A DNA stretch of 64,000 nt, taken from assembly GCF_041381155.1 (NCBI RefSeq), contig NC_091143.1, forward strand, positions 36,260,679 through 36,324,678, given 5' to 3'. The DNA comes from Argopecten irradians (lineage: Eukaryota > Mollusca > Bivalvia > Pectinida > Pectinidae). A program made the translations under genes and the position numbers. Of this stretch, positions 36,401 to 51,400 are shown piece after piece (position 1 is the first letter of the stretch; each line of letters starts with the position of its first letter). The notes beneath the pieces are model-generated. The model had not been told where the DNA came from. It ran no database searches and saw nothing but the letters and a program-made list of their open reading frames with translations.

Positions 36401-39400
36401 TGTGCGAGGTGCGTATTTTGGGAGACTGCGGTATATTCATGTTATGTCTTCTTGTATATGGCGATAAGAAAACAGCTACATGATTAATACTGTTATTACA
36501 AATACAACAACTCAATGTTGTTGGAAGTGATAACGTGAAATTAAGTTGCCATGGAAATAAGTTGATAAACCGTATAAAGACCTACCTCGCATATCATCTA
36601 TCATCTTAATTATCTTCGCCAGGGCAGCGATGAGAGCAAAGTCCTCATACTGACTTCCCTCCTTCAGCTTCCATTTTTTATGTTCCGCCTTACGCCTGTT
36701 CTTTGCTGATGATCTGCGCAAAAATTAAAGAGATACTCATCTGGTTAACAAACTCAACTCACCCTTATAATTTTAAAATGAAATGTTCCATCCATTGTTT
36801 TAGAAGATTATATGTTTGTCATTAGGGATGTATTCAGCTAGCAGTGTCATTCAAAGAGTGTCATTTCAAATCGGGTATAAAAAAATTGTTTGCAAACTTT
36901 TTAGCGGATTCTCACAAAAGTTTGCAAACAATTAAAAAAAAAAATAAAAAATAGTGACATATGCTTATAATTAATTTTATACTCTATTTGATGAAATGAA
37001 GTATGTTTAAATGTAACATATATAGTGGTTTTTCAAGGGATTCTTTTTTCCGAATCAATACGCAACGTCAATGTCTCTAATTGTTGACGCATCACTATAA
37101 CGTCGGGGTTTCGCGCGCCATTCTCGATTTTTTTTTTCCATAGTGGTATGCAAAAAAAACATTTGGCCAATCAGAAAGCCAGCTTTTTTTGTATGAAAAA
37201 CAAAGAAAAATTAATTATTTTAGATGAAATGAATCATTCTAAATAAAATAAAGAAACTATCAGTGATATTCCTAATAAAATGTTTATTCCTTCAACATTT
37301 TGAAAATAATAAAGTCATCATTTTTTTAACAATGAAATGAAAATTTACAAGTAAAGTCCAAACAAAGTTTTATATTGAATTTCTGCACTTCAGGCACAGG
37401 GGTTTACAATGAATAATTTCAATTCTATTTCATATTGATTTCAACTCTCTATTATTGTTATTTCCATTATAAATCATTACAAACCCCTGTGCTTTGGAAG
37501 AGTTGAGAGTAGTCTGTAATATTACATCTTCTTACCCTGAAGATCTACTGTATAGTGAAAAGCGTCCTGAGCGCCCAGACTCCGAGGAATATCGGGACGA
37601 CTGGATGCTCTCCCCTGTGGCACTACTAGTGTCGGAAAATAAATCTGCATCTGCCATGTTTCCGGTTCCTCCACTCTCTACAACAGCATGTCATTCACGA
37701 TGTCTTAACATACACACAGGGACTGCTAATATATTATTGGTACATGTGGTATATACATAGTACATACAGTCAAACCTGCCTGAGCAATCACCTCTGTATA
37801 AAGACCACCTGCTGAATAAAGACAACCTCTTTATAAAGACAACCTTCTGAAAAAGACTACTTTTCTAGAGTACCAAAAAAAAAATTCAACCTGTGTATAA
37901 TGTAAAGGCTACCTGACTATAAAGACATTTTTCCTTCTGTCTCTTGGATGGTCTTTATAGACAGGTTTTGCTGTGCTAAGGTTAAATATCCCAACATTAG
38001 TTATTATATAGGGTACACAGGCATATTGTCAGAATAAATGGAGCTTCTGATCAAACATTCAGGTGCAAGCTTTCGCAGGCAGTTTGACTGACACATGACA
38101 CATACCTCAACTGCCAGTCAGCTGCTTGTATAGTAGCCATGTATTATGCTCGCATGTGTACCTATATTCAATGTCGGTGCTAACATTATGGCATATACAG
38201 AAATACAAGTCTTGTGTAGTACCCGAGCAGATTGATAGACAGCAGGTGTACCATAAACATAAATACATTGAATATTTATTTTGCATGCCCTTATCTCTGC
38301 TCAGAAAATGCTTTTCTGTAAATTAAGAACCATTGATGAAACTTGAGCCTTTAATAATAAGCTCTGGATTATTCCTAGTCCTGATACCAAAAAAAGAGCC
38401 GACGCCTACCTAGAAATTCCCAGTCGGGCTTTCTCTTTGAAACTTGAGCCTCCTCTCTAACTATAGCTAGACGTTTCTTGTATTTTGTGAATTCTAGTTT
38501 GGAACTATCCAGTAGTTCCATCTGTTGACTGTAGTTTTCTGTGAGGGCACCCATCAGGTTTGTTTCAATAAAGTCTGTTCTGTTGTATTTGTACATCTGT
38601 TGGACATAAAAAAATGATTCATTGGTTAACAAAATATGTTACATTTTATATATACAGTAAAACCCCTATAACTCAAACGGCATTTGGAGGAATACAGGGT
38701 ATTTGACCCATCGAGGATGGTCATGATCGATTATCGATAGTCAAAATGTCCTGGTCTCAAAATATGACAAACAATGCATGTCAGAGACATTTTTAGCTCA
38801 CCTGGCCCGAAGGGCCGGTGAGCTTATGTCATGGCACCGCGTCCTTCGTCCATCGTCCGTCCGTCAACATTTCCTCTAAATCGCTACTAGTCATAAAGTT
38901 CTGCATGGAATGAAACCAAATTTGGCCACAAACATCCTTGAGGGAAGGGGAACAGAGTTTGTATAAATTTTGGCTCTGACCCCCAGGGGGCAGGAAGGGC
39001 GGGGCCCAATAGAAGAAATAGAGGAAAATCCTTTAAATCGTTACTAGTCATAGAGTTCTGCATAGAATGTAACCAAATTTGGCCAGAAACATCCTTGGGG
39101 GAAGGGGAACAGAACTTGTATAAATTTTGTCTCTGACCCCCAGGGGCAGGAGGGGCGGGGCCCAATAGAGGGAATAGAGGTAAATCCTTTAAATTGCTAC
39201 TTGTCATAGAGTTCTGCATAGAATGTAACCAAATTTGGCCAGAAACATCCTTGGGGGAAGGGGAACAGAACTTGTACAAATTTTGGCTCTGATCCCCCAG
39301 GGGCAGGAGGGGCGGGGCCCAATAGAGGGAATAGAGGTAAATCCTTTAAATCGCTACTTGTCATAGAGTTCTGCATGGTATGTAACCAAATTTGGCCAGA

Positions 39401-42400
39401 AGCATCCTTGTATAAATTTCGGCTCTGAAACCCTAGAGCAGAAAGAGTTGGGGCCAACAGGGAATTTAGAGGCAAATCTTTAAATTCCTTAAGAAAAGAA
39501 CAATGATCCTTTATTCAGAATATTACTTGGCATTACAAACCAGGTGAGTGATACAGGCCCTCTGGGCCTCCTGTTATTAGAGTGATTTTAAGCATTTTGA
39601 ATTTTTATGAAAGTGGTTTATAATAGCAATATCAAATTAAAATTAAAACTGCATAAAAATGAGTTTTTGAAAATTTCTCAAGGGCCAAATACCTGTTCAA
39701 TGAATACATTGTTTGATATTATGTCTTTGATAAAATGGGGATATAATTCTGTTCATGGAATAAAGGAGTATTCCACGAATAGCTGTTCGAGCTATCCAGG
39801 GTTTTGTTACATGAAATATAAAGGGACATGGTCTGGTCGTCAACTTTATAAAATGTACATAGTCCTGCAAGTGTCTGAAGTGTTACATTTGTTTGGTTCC
39901 AAAGATTTGGTACATCTAAAGTGTGGGTTCATTTGGATTGCAAGAATGTAAAATTTCAAATAAATTCCATCAATTTTATACAGATTTGAAATATTTCTTA
40001 AAATCAAACGAGAATGAAGTCAGTGAATTCTAGACTTACCAGTCTAAGAGCTTCCTCCCATAGACAACCATCTATAAGACAGACAATGGCCTCCTCTGTA
40101 TCCTGGTAACCATGGTAACAAAAAAAAAATAGAATAGTACTCAACACTGAATTTCAGAAATCCTATTGTGTCAGATAATCGAAATCGCTCACTTTGAAAA
40201 TTATTGAACAATCACATTAATTTTATGTGTGCTAAAAACTCCAATTTAGTTCACAATCTTACCTTTGCATATTGTTCCAAGACATGAGCAGCATCTTGGA
40301 ATTGTTTCTTCATCTTCAGTTGTTCTGAAAAATATTTAAATAAAAGTTACAATAAAAACATGTTTATAGCGAACACACTAACAAAAACTTCATGGTTTAA
40401 CAATAGTAAATTTCATTCCCCATCAATTTCTATGAGATGTTTGTAAAATGTATTTCTAACTACAGTAAAACCCCTCTCGAACCCGGATTCCTATTCGTCG
40501 AACTGGTCGTACGGTCCCGACCGTGTCCCTATATAATCTATGTAACAAAACCCCCTATTCCTCGAACTATTGACCTGGTCCCCTGCTGTTCGAGTTATAG
40601 GGGTTTTACTGTACATGTATATACGGGTCAAGGAAGTAATATCAATGGTTGTTTTCTAGATAACACTGGATCCTTATAAACACATGTTTGTAGGATACAA
40701 ATTACTTGAAGTTGTAAATATTGTGGCGATAGAGGATCTTTCATGAGTAGTTATGTGATATAAAATTAATCAAACAAGTTCAATAATTTGATATGCCACA
40801 AGCCTTTAGGCGAGTGGCATATTAGATTATTTAATGAGTTTAATAAATTTCATATCACATAGCCACGAGTGTAAGATTCTATTTATCACATAACTTTAAA
40901 TAAAAGAAATAAAAATAAAACTTTAGATTTCATCTCTAAATAAAATAGCAGAAATCCAGCTTGGATGTGATGTTTTCGTCTACTGAGACAATCATGCGAC
41001 ATTGTTTATTGATTATGATGTCAAAACTACCTTTGATGTCCAAATGATCTTTCATGAGTGCTTATGTGATATATAATTTATCAAACGAGTTCAATAATTT
41101 GATATGCTACGAGCCTTTATTTAATGAGTTTGATAAATTTCATATTACGTACCCAGGAGTGTAAGATTCTATTTCTTACATAACTATAAACAAGCAAATT
41201 TGTGGAATTTCCATCCCCCGCTTTCATGACATATTGTAGGTAAACATTATTGAGGTTAGGTTTTACCTTGGTTGAAATATGAAAAAATAAACTGAAGTCT
41301 TATTCGGAAGTAAGATGTTTAAAATAATGAAAGTGGCTATTAAACTTGGCTGAGCTCTTAAGGCATTTAACTTCGATACTAACTAATACTAACTTACAAG
41401 AAAATCGTTTTACATTTGTAACAATTATTGCACAGGGAATGGCAGAAAATGACATTTTTAGTACATCAAAGGGCCATACCTCCACTACATCATGTCGGCC
41501 AAAAGTGGCAATCGAACTTGGCCAAGCCCTTAAGGCATTTGACCTTGTTACCAAGTTTGAAGAAAATCGATTAATATTTATTAGAGTTATTGCAGAGAAA
41601 TGGCAGAAAATGACTTTTTTATATTAATTCAAAGGGCCATAACTGCTAAATAAGGTCCATCGCAAGTGGCGATCCAACTTGGTTGAGCCCTTAAGACATT
41701 TAACTTTGTTATCATATTTGAAGAAAATTGGTTAATATTTATTTATCTACTGAGACAATCATGTGACGTCATATTTTGATTATGACGTCAAAACTACCTG
41801 TGACGTCACAATTATAGTGTTATTACACATGTGTCTTACGATATTTTTGCCATGGCTGTATGACATAGCTGGACGGGCCAGTTATGTGATAAAAGAAGTA
41901 ATTCTAACAGTGTGGACAGAATATTGTTGAATTTTTGAGGCGATCTGCCCCTTTGTCAAGCCCCAAAACTATATGATTGTATACTTATAGCAAAGTAATT
42001 CCGCTGGTCGCCAGATGTTCATTATAACAGTGTACAAGTCTATGGTATGCTTAATCTATAGATTAATCTGTTTTTATCTGTATTATCATTTACAATCAAG
42101 TTGACAATAACGTTGTAGGTATTAAGAATAGAAACTGTACCTGCAAGTTTGCGAGCAACATCAGCCTCAGTGTCTGAGCTGTACTTGAGTCTTGCGGTCA
42201 TACAAAAGACTTGTCGCCACTGTAGACTTTCCTTGAATTCATTGAGGGCTATCTCCCACTCTTCTGCCTTGATATACATTATTCCTGCATCAACATGGCG
42301 TCCCTTCTCTGATAAATAGTCACCATATATCTTTGCAATACTCTGAAAAGAAATTCCAAAAATAAAATAATTGTTCGACTTGCACCTTTCTTATCTTCCC

Positions 42401-45400
42401 TACTCTTTATTTCCCCTGCCACTTCGCCATTTTATTTCTCTTTTCTGTTTTAAGATCTATCCATCCACCTTTTATTTTTTTAATTTTAAATGTATCATTC
42501 ATCTCCCTTGTTTTTTACTATATACCATAAACATAGCTGTTTATTTTTGTGAATAACAATATTTGTGACTTTGACTTAAAATGATAAGATCAAATTTGAG
42601 CTATTTCGAAATCTTAAAGATACTCCACCGCTGACAAATGGTATTTTTTCACTATTAAAAACAGGAGCAGACGATTTAGTATTTTTCTTCAGTTACAAAA
42701 GTTACTTACTTTACACCATAACCACCATTGAAAAGTTTGAACTTTTAACTTTATTTCAGGTTAAAAATATAAAAAACAATTAATTGCATCCCGAAAAAAT
42801 TCCGTACACTATATCCTATATGAAATGAATGTGCATGCACCAAAAGCAAAATAAATCATTTATATTATTTTTTGTGTTAATTAGACTATTATATACACGA
42901 TTAAACACCAATTATTGTTCAAATGATGAATATCATTTATGCTCTATCGGCGGTGGAGCATCTTTAAGGGTACATGTATATATAATTCATACATATCTCA
43001 GTATTTTAGGATCAAACTTTTGTGATCCTACCAATGTCCTATAAAACCACAAAAACAAATTAACCATGCAAAAATAATCGACTGTATGGTATATCTGTTT
43101 CTTTCTTGCCACTTAATCCCATACACAGTAAAATATGGTTATACTATATCTCTAGAGACCTTTGAAATTACTTTGTTACAAGCAGAGTTCGCTATACAAA
43201 TATTGCAAACATACAACAGGTTCCATGACAAGAATGAAATTTCTACGTTATAACCAAGAACCGGTTGTAAGCGTGGTCATTATAAATGTGTTTTTCTACA
43301 CTTCCTTGTGTCATAATCGGTTTTATCCACATGTCGCGTTTTTCAATTATCTCCCCTGTTTCCTATAAATAATTTCTAATACAGACAAAGTCTCCTACCT
43401 TGAACTCTACAGACGTCACTGGGAACAACTGAAGGGCCTCAGTGTAAAGTCTGTGTTTCTGTATCAGTGTCTTGCAAGTCTCAAAGTGCTCTGGTCCTAG
43501 GAAAATAAAAGTCAATGAATACATGGAAAGTATATCTGCCTAGTGGTAGACAAACTCTATACCTGTATATTCTTTTGTGCCAGAAGCTCACTAGCATTAA
43601 TTCCAGCAAAACAGACAAAAAAAAGTATTTAGCTACGATAAAAAAAAATATGAATGGTGCAAATCTGATAGAATATCACAAAGAAGAAAGTGTGCTATGG
43701 TTTCATTTTGCCTAGCGTCTTATCAACTTTCTTTTGCTTGTAATTTACTTTTGTAAATTTCACGGTATAAGTATATATATAAACAAAAGTTTAACTCAGT
43801 GAATTAATATCTTCATTATTTATATTCCAATCAAGTTTTAAATTCACAAATGTTAATCTATGTGGACTTGTTTTGAAATTAAAAGAAAGCTGATTTTCAG
43901 TAACTTGAAACAAGTCCAATTTGTGGAGAGCCAAACATGATCAGAAACTACAAATGTTTTAGGATTGTGATAGGAGAATGTCTGTATATGTACTAGTGAT
44001 ACACGTACCACATTTACTGATGTGTATCAAGGCCTTGCTGTAGCGCTTCAGGTGCTCGTCGATTGTATACAGTTGGAAGTGACCAGTCAGCTTACGGAGC
44101 TGGTTTAGGAAGGGAATATATTCCTTGGGATCCTACAGGATAAATAAGGTCAAGTGTCATATAAGGTATATAACTGTTAAAGCTGCGGTAACCTTATTTC
44201 TAATTTCACAGATAACAAATTACAAGCTAAATATAATTTGTATTGTAAACCACAAAATTAATTTTCCTGAAAAAAAATAATATTTCAAGTCAACATATTC
44301 ACAAATACATATTTCATATCCAAGGCTATTACTGACAATCATACATAGAATTATTTGCAAAACATTTCAATTCATGTGTCTTTCTCACAAAATTACAAAA
44401 TTTGTATCTCACGAAACTGATAAGGTTCATACTATAACACAACAGAATCTCCTTGTAACAGGATCATGATGTACACTACTCAGGACTTCATGGTACATAT
44501 CTCCTTATGTAGCCCTAGTTGTCCTTGTGTTCTAATAACCATATCTCTTTTTAACTTCTTTTTATTTCATACTAGCACAACATATTCTAAGAAATTCACG
44601 TCTCATTTCCTCGAACCGCTGTAAAAACAGATAAGTGAATTCGTGTCAATTCTATGAGAATGAAGGAGAATGAATCATATTTTAGTACATTTGTATAAAT
44701 ATCTAGTGTAGATTGTGGTAAAATATTAACACAGAGACAAAAATATGTGAATTTGTGGTAGTATTTGTAAAAGTGTTTTTCCCTACAAGGAACTTTCCCT
44801 ACACACTAACCTTCTGTGATTTTTCAGCGACCATCAGAACTAGGTCAAAGTCGTAGGTTCCCAAGGCGACATCAAACATTTCATTGACATCCACAAGGAA
44901 GACGAGGTATTTAAGGACTTCCTCTGCAGACATGGTCTGTTGGTCACCTGGATTAGCTATGGTTTAATGGAAATCAATAGTTAAATTATTATCAATTTTA
45001 ACAATTATCAGGATTTAGAGTTGAAAGAAGCATGGGAAGAGTAACTGAGAACTACCAACCACTGTAGCTGTTAAGAAATACCCTCACTTGGGCTGTGGAA
45101 TAGAATGTCAGTCATCTTTACCACTCAACTACCGTCATTGTGGTTCACAGTTTTATTCAGTGTCAGAGAATTAGTTATTTAAGCATTGAAGTCACTATTT
45201 TTTAATTTCATCGGGGTATGAAAGAAATTTTGTTTGCAAACTGTGTGAATCCGAGTTTATGCGTACGATTCCGTTGATTTTTCAAAGGGATTATTATTGT
45301 CAAATCATTATGCAACGTAAATGTTTCTATTGCGACGTCACGTTAACGTCATATTTCTGCGCCAATCCCGGATTTTTTTACTATAGTGGAATGCAAAAAT

Positions 45401-48400
45401 ATATAGGCAAATCAGAAAGCCACAATCAAAGAAAAATTTATTATTTAAAACTATAAAAAAAAAAAAACCCAGTGCAGATGATACTCGGGTGCAATTTTTA
45501 CCCCTGACAATGTGGTACTAATGCAAAATGTTAAGCTTACCTCTGAGATTTCTAACCATTAATAGGGCAGCCTCCAGCTCGGGTGTCGTCTTACGTACAT
45601 ATGACGTTAGTATGGACAGCAGGTATCTGGGAAACACAATTCAGAAGAATACAAACCATACTTCAAAACAGACATTCATAAATTCCAATATAGCATATTT
45701 GCATTTACAGCTTTAATTCCAAATACATTGTACCACAAATAGATTTCTATTAATCAATTGGATTCATTTTTGTTTATTTTCTATACATGAACAGTCAGAA
45801 TAATTTCATTAGCTGACCCTAGAGAAATTTGAACTCAACATCATGCACATAAACGATTTCTTCAGAGCTCTTGCTTCAAGGTGAGATTTTTATCTGAAGA
45901 ATCCTTAGATTCCATTTCTGTTTCAATCATTTTAAAGTAATATTTTATTCAATATCAACCATTTGGGCTTTTTCTGTGTCTTGCACATATGATGAATACA
46001 TGTATTTAAAGTTTATATGCACTCATCATTATAATCTCTCATCTGTTTACTTAGCTAAATCATCCACCCCTATAATTTCATAATGAACTAGTCCAGTTCA
46101 AGAATTGAAAGAGTTCAAATGCAACTTTAGGGGGAAAACTATTTAAGTTGTCAGAACATCAAACAACTAAAGAAGGTTACCATGACCATTGTTCACACTT
46201 ACTTCTTTTCGTTTAAAGTGACCAGCGCTTCTCTCACTATATCACAAACTTTGTCGACTTTACTGACTCGGTCAGTTGCGTCGTCCCCAACAGGGGCTGA
46301 CCGGTTGTAGGCGGCAGTGTACATAGTGACGGTACAATCCTCCTCTCTATTAACAAGAAATATTTGGTGTATAACGTGAACCTAATATTAGTTACAGTTT
46401 GTTAGTAATCTAATATGGAAAGATATTGGGTCTAAAAGTAATTTGTATTGGGTGAGGCGAAGAAGAATCTAATACATGATCAACATTACAAGATTCTTGT
46501 CTGTGGAGGGACAATGCTGTTAAACAAACAGATCAGTCATCATTATAAACAGGCTAATTTGGGTAATATAAGTCCCCTATCGTATGTAAATGATTAGGTT
46601 GTTTACCTCTTGCCTAAATGAACTTAGAGTATAGTGCTTTAGAGCCTCAAAAAATTTCAGATTGGGGAAAGAAAATATATGACATCTACGTACATTGGAA
46701 AGTGGCTCCAAATTCAAGAACTGATGAAACATGAAAAGTTACCTAAGATCTGTTAGGAAAAGGTTGATGTAGTCCACCACTGCGACTTGCTGAACAAAAT
46801 TTTGAACGTTGTCAAGGAAACTTTGAGGACAGTGGTCGTATATCAGGTTAAGATTCAGACGATGTTTCCTCATACACACAAAAGCTTTACCGAACTCCAA
46901 CCTGGAAAGGTTAAAGACCAAAACAAAATACATGTAAAACAAAATGTCATTAAATTAATATTTAACATGTTCGTCTATTTCTTTATTGTGAGTTTATCAT
47001 TTCATAAACCATAATATAGTTTTGTAGGATCTATTGGTATCTCACTGAACTATTTTTTTTATAAAATCAGGCCAAAGTTGTAACAGCACAGACTGGTCAA
47101 TTTCTCAGCACACATCAAACCATGTATCTCATAATTACATGTACAATCAAACCTGTCTAAAAAGACCACCCAGATGACAGAGGAAGAGTGGTCTTTATAG
47201 CCAGGTGGTCTTTATATCCAGGTGGTCTTTATATCCAGGTGGTCTTTATAGCCAGTTGGTCTCTATATCCAGGTGGTCTCTATAGCCAGGCGGTGTTCCT
47301 TATATCCAGGTGGTCTTTATAGCCAGGTGGTCTATAGCCATATAGCCAGGTGGTCCTTATATCCAGGTGGTCTTTATAGCCAGGTGGTCTTTATAGCCAG
47401 GTGGTCTTTATATCCAGGTGGTCTTTATAGCCAGGTGGTCTCTATAGCCAGGTGGTCTTTATAGCCAGGTGTTCCTTATATCCATGTGGTCTTTATAGCC
47501 AGGTGGTCTCTATAGCCAGGTGGTCTTTATAGCCAGGTGGTCTTTATATCCAGGTGGTCTCTATAGCCAAGTGTTCCTTATATCCAGGTGGTCTTTATAG
47601 CCAGATGGTCTCTATAGCCAGGTGGTCCTTATATCCAGGTGGTCTCTATAGCCAGGTGGTCTTTATAGCCAGGTGGTCTTTATATCCAGGTGGTCTTTAT
47701 ATCCAGGTGGTCCTTATATCCAGGTGGTCTCTATAGCCAGGTGTTCCTTATATCCAGGTGGTCTTTATAGCCAGGTGGTCTCTATAGCCAGGTGGTCCTT
47801 ATATCCAGGTGGTCTTTATAGCCAGGTGGTCTTTATAGCCAGGTGGTCTTTACATCCAGGTGGTCTTTACAGCCAGTTGGTCTCTATAGCCAGGTGGTCT
47901 CTATAGCCAAGTGTTCCTTATATCCAGGTGGTCTTTATAGCCAGATGGTCTCTATAGCCAGGTGGTCCTTATATCCAGGTGGTCTCTATAGCCAGGTTGT
48001 CTTTATAGCCAGGTGGTCTTTATATCCAGGTGGTCTTTATATCCAGGTGGTCCTTATATCCAGGTGGTCTCTATAGCCAGGTGGTCTCTATAGCCAGGTG
48101 GTCTCTATAGCCGCGTGTTCCTTATATCCAGGTGGTTTTTATAGCCAGGTGTTCCTTATATCCAGGTGGTCTTTATAGCCAGGTGGTCTTTATAGCCAGG
48201 TGATCTTTATAGCCAGGTGGTCTTCTAGTGAGGTCTACTCAACATGCACTGTCTATTGTTTAGAGATTATAGTGCTGTTATATCTTTAAAAAAAAATTAA
48301 GCATTCTAACCTTGTAAGTTCTGTTTATAACGACTTCCACTAATCATGAAATCCTTTTAATTACCTGTCTAAGTACTTTCTGACTGCAGACAACACTAAA

Positions 48401-51400
48401 GCACGAGGGTGTATCGTTTCTAGGTTACCACGCGGCATCTGTAGCACAAGCTTAGTGTCGTCGTGGACAACACACACAATTCTGGACCCTCTCTCCACAC
48501 GGCGTACACACTCTCATCAAACGGATGAGCCTTTCCATCTGACAGAGTTGGCAAAACTGTAAAATAAATCAAAGTTGGATTCTAATACCATTTAAATCTT
48601 GAACCTATCTCTGAGGATGATTCCTACATTTCAGTATTGGAGAAATTGTTATTCAATAATACAGCTGAATACTTGAACTTCTATAACAGTGTTCCAGCTA
48701 GGTCGGGTTAGCAGGGTGCGGCGCCCTGCCCTTAATTCCCAGCGCCCTTTTTTATTGAGACTATAAACTTTGTTAGAGTTATAATAACTCTAACAAAGTT
48801 TATAGTCTCAATAAAAATTTTCACCATGCAGCCAAACCTATCTCAGCGATCACCTCTGTATAAAGACTACTTTTTAAATATTAAGAACACATGATATAAA
48901 GACCTATTTTTCGTTGTCCATTGAGTAATCTTTATAGACAGTTTTGTCTGTATATTCAACTACACTTTTACACTGAATATATATTATGATAATTTTTGAA
49001 ATTGTTTTTGAAATTAAATGTGACATGTGTATACTGTAGTCGACAAAAAGTCTCACACAAATACAAGCAGGGATCAATCTAGGTTTTTGGGGAAACTACC
49101 CTTTTTCAAAATAGGGGAAAAGCTTGGTGAAATATAGGGGAATTTGATTCTTCTTATTTTGGTCCAACATTATATTCATTTTGACAAAAAAGTACTGTAA
49201 AACAACTATTTTTTTTTTTTTTAGATTTAGTAAAGCAAGATATTAAGCTCAATAATGAAAATTTTGAGTTTATCATAAAATATGCAGTAGCTGTCTGATA
49301 AACATGAAGAAATTTGCAAACGAAAGTCTAAATAGATAATGAAAAATAAGTCACAGGGGAAATTGTGTTACAAAAACGGTAACTTTTTAGCTTAAAATGG
49401 GGAATTTTTTAAATCTTCTGGGGAATTTTAGGCCAGAGGGGAATTCATTCCTTAAGGGGAAATTCACCGATAAACGGTAATACATCAGAGCTAGATTGAT
49501 CTGTGACAAGTATGAATACTGAAACATTTTAGCCTAAGTTTGACCTTTGACATTTGGTGACTGACCTTGAACCTTAGTCTGCCTGCTGATACAGCGACAT
49601 GTGTGAGTTAGCGTTGTCAGAAGGAGATATTCACTGTGGACAGCTAGGGAGGTGCAGTTTGATGCTACCTGTAGATTCACATAATAATTGGATTAATTCA
49701 TGTACCATGTGATACCTGATATCGTGCGAAACTATTGTTTCTATTGGTGATGGAATGACATTAAACAAGAGGCCCAGAGGGCCTGTATCGCTCACCTGGT
49801 TTGAAATGCCAAGTAATGTTCTGAATACAGGTTCGTTGTTTTTTTTCTGAAGGAATTTGAATATTTACCTCTAATTCCCCTTTTAGACCCCATCCCTCCT
49901 GCTCCCTGGAAGTTAGAGCCAAAATTTACACAAATTCTGTTCCCCTTCCCCCAAGAATGTTTGTGGCCAAATTTGGTTACAATCCATGCAGAAGTCTTGG
50001 ACAAGTAGCGATTTATAGGATTAACCTATAATTCCCATATTGGGCCCCGCCTCTCCAGCCCTCCTGGGGGTCAGAGACAAAATTTATACAAATTCTGTTC
50101 CCCTTCCTCCAATGATGTTTGTGGCCAAATTTAGTTACATTCCATGCAGAACTCTAGGACAAGTAGCGATATATAGGATTTACCTCAAATTCCACTATTG
50201 GGTCCCACCCCTCCTGCCCCCGGGGGGTCAGAACCAAAATTTATACAAGTTCTGTTCCCCTGCACCCATGGATGTGACGGATGGACGGACGGAAGGACGA
50301 CGGTCCGACGCCGCACCATGACATAAGCTCACCGGCCCTTCAGGCCAGGTGAGCTAATAATGTTACCTCACTCTAACGTCAGCTTTTTCATTCCGCTGTG
50401 ATCAATGGAATGTCGTTATGCGTCAAAATTGATAATGTCATCGACAATGCACGCCGTAGTTACGCGGCATGTATTGATGACATCACATTATTACATGAAA
50501 TATTATGACAGAAAGACCAGCAAAAAATATCCCAGAAATATCTTGACACATATCATAGAATACTCTTTGTTAGCCCACTGTAAGAATGTTCTTTTCTCAG
50601 TTTTTTCTAATGGGAAATATTTCATCACACATGTATAGGGGAACATGACAACCATATAAAATATAGCTATAAAAATCTTTTATCTTTAAAGGCTCACTAT
50701 CATTCCGAAACGGATTTTCATTTTTAAAATTGGAATGTAAAACAAGAATGATAATTTTGTAGAGACGGAAAAATTATTAGCTTATCATTAATATTTCACC
50801 TTCTGAACAATTCAATTTAATAATTAATTTAAATGTTAATTTTTATAACGCTGGTCGTATTATGTTTTCCGCCATCATCGTAATCACCAAGCATTAGTTG
50901 ACTATCACTGCCAGACGGCCAAACAGCGAAATGAATTTTCAATGTAAACATAGTTTCGCAGGAAATCTTGCATTTGTTTGGCATTGTAATCTCATCTTAG
51001 GCCATCAATATATATTTTCTCTATGTTACTAATGTTTTTAAGATTTTATTTTTTTGTTTTAGAAAGGTAGTGGGCCTTTAAAGTATAAGTTAGTAATTTT
51101 ATTTTATTATAAAATAAAAGTTACAAAGAAATTAGAAATCAAGGCAAAGGGGCTTTACAACACAGAAAATTAAAGAATCAGTCTCATTTCATTGTTTCTG
51201 CCCATATAATGATATATGCCTACCCACTTCTACACCCTAACCAGGAATACTTACCTCTGTATCGTTAACATACAGTCTGTACCTGTCTGTAAGTCCTATA
51301 ACAACTTCCTGTAAATCAAAGATCAGACAGCATATTTATCTATTGTTTAAAAAAGCCTATACCTGTCTGTAAGAACAACTTCCTGTAAATCATAAAAAGA

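Noticed and set aside
38887-39475. Minus-strand frames with repeated [12 protein letters not shown] segments
   Set aside because: They come from the ~156-bp core repeats of the pearl-like element.
47273-48076. Repetitive [12 protein letters not shown] open frames
   Set aside because: By-product of the 17-bp minisatellite (period 51 bases in any frame).
47165-48235. CRISPR-like array
   Set aside because: Units are contiguous 17-bp tandem repeats without unique spacers, in a eukaryotic intron.
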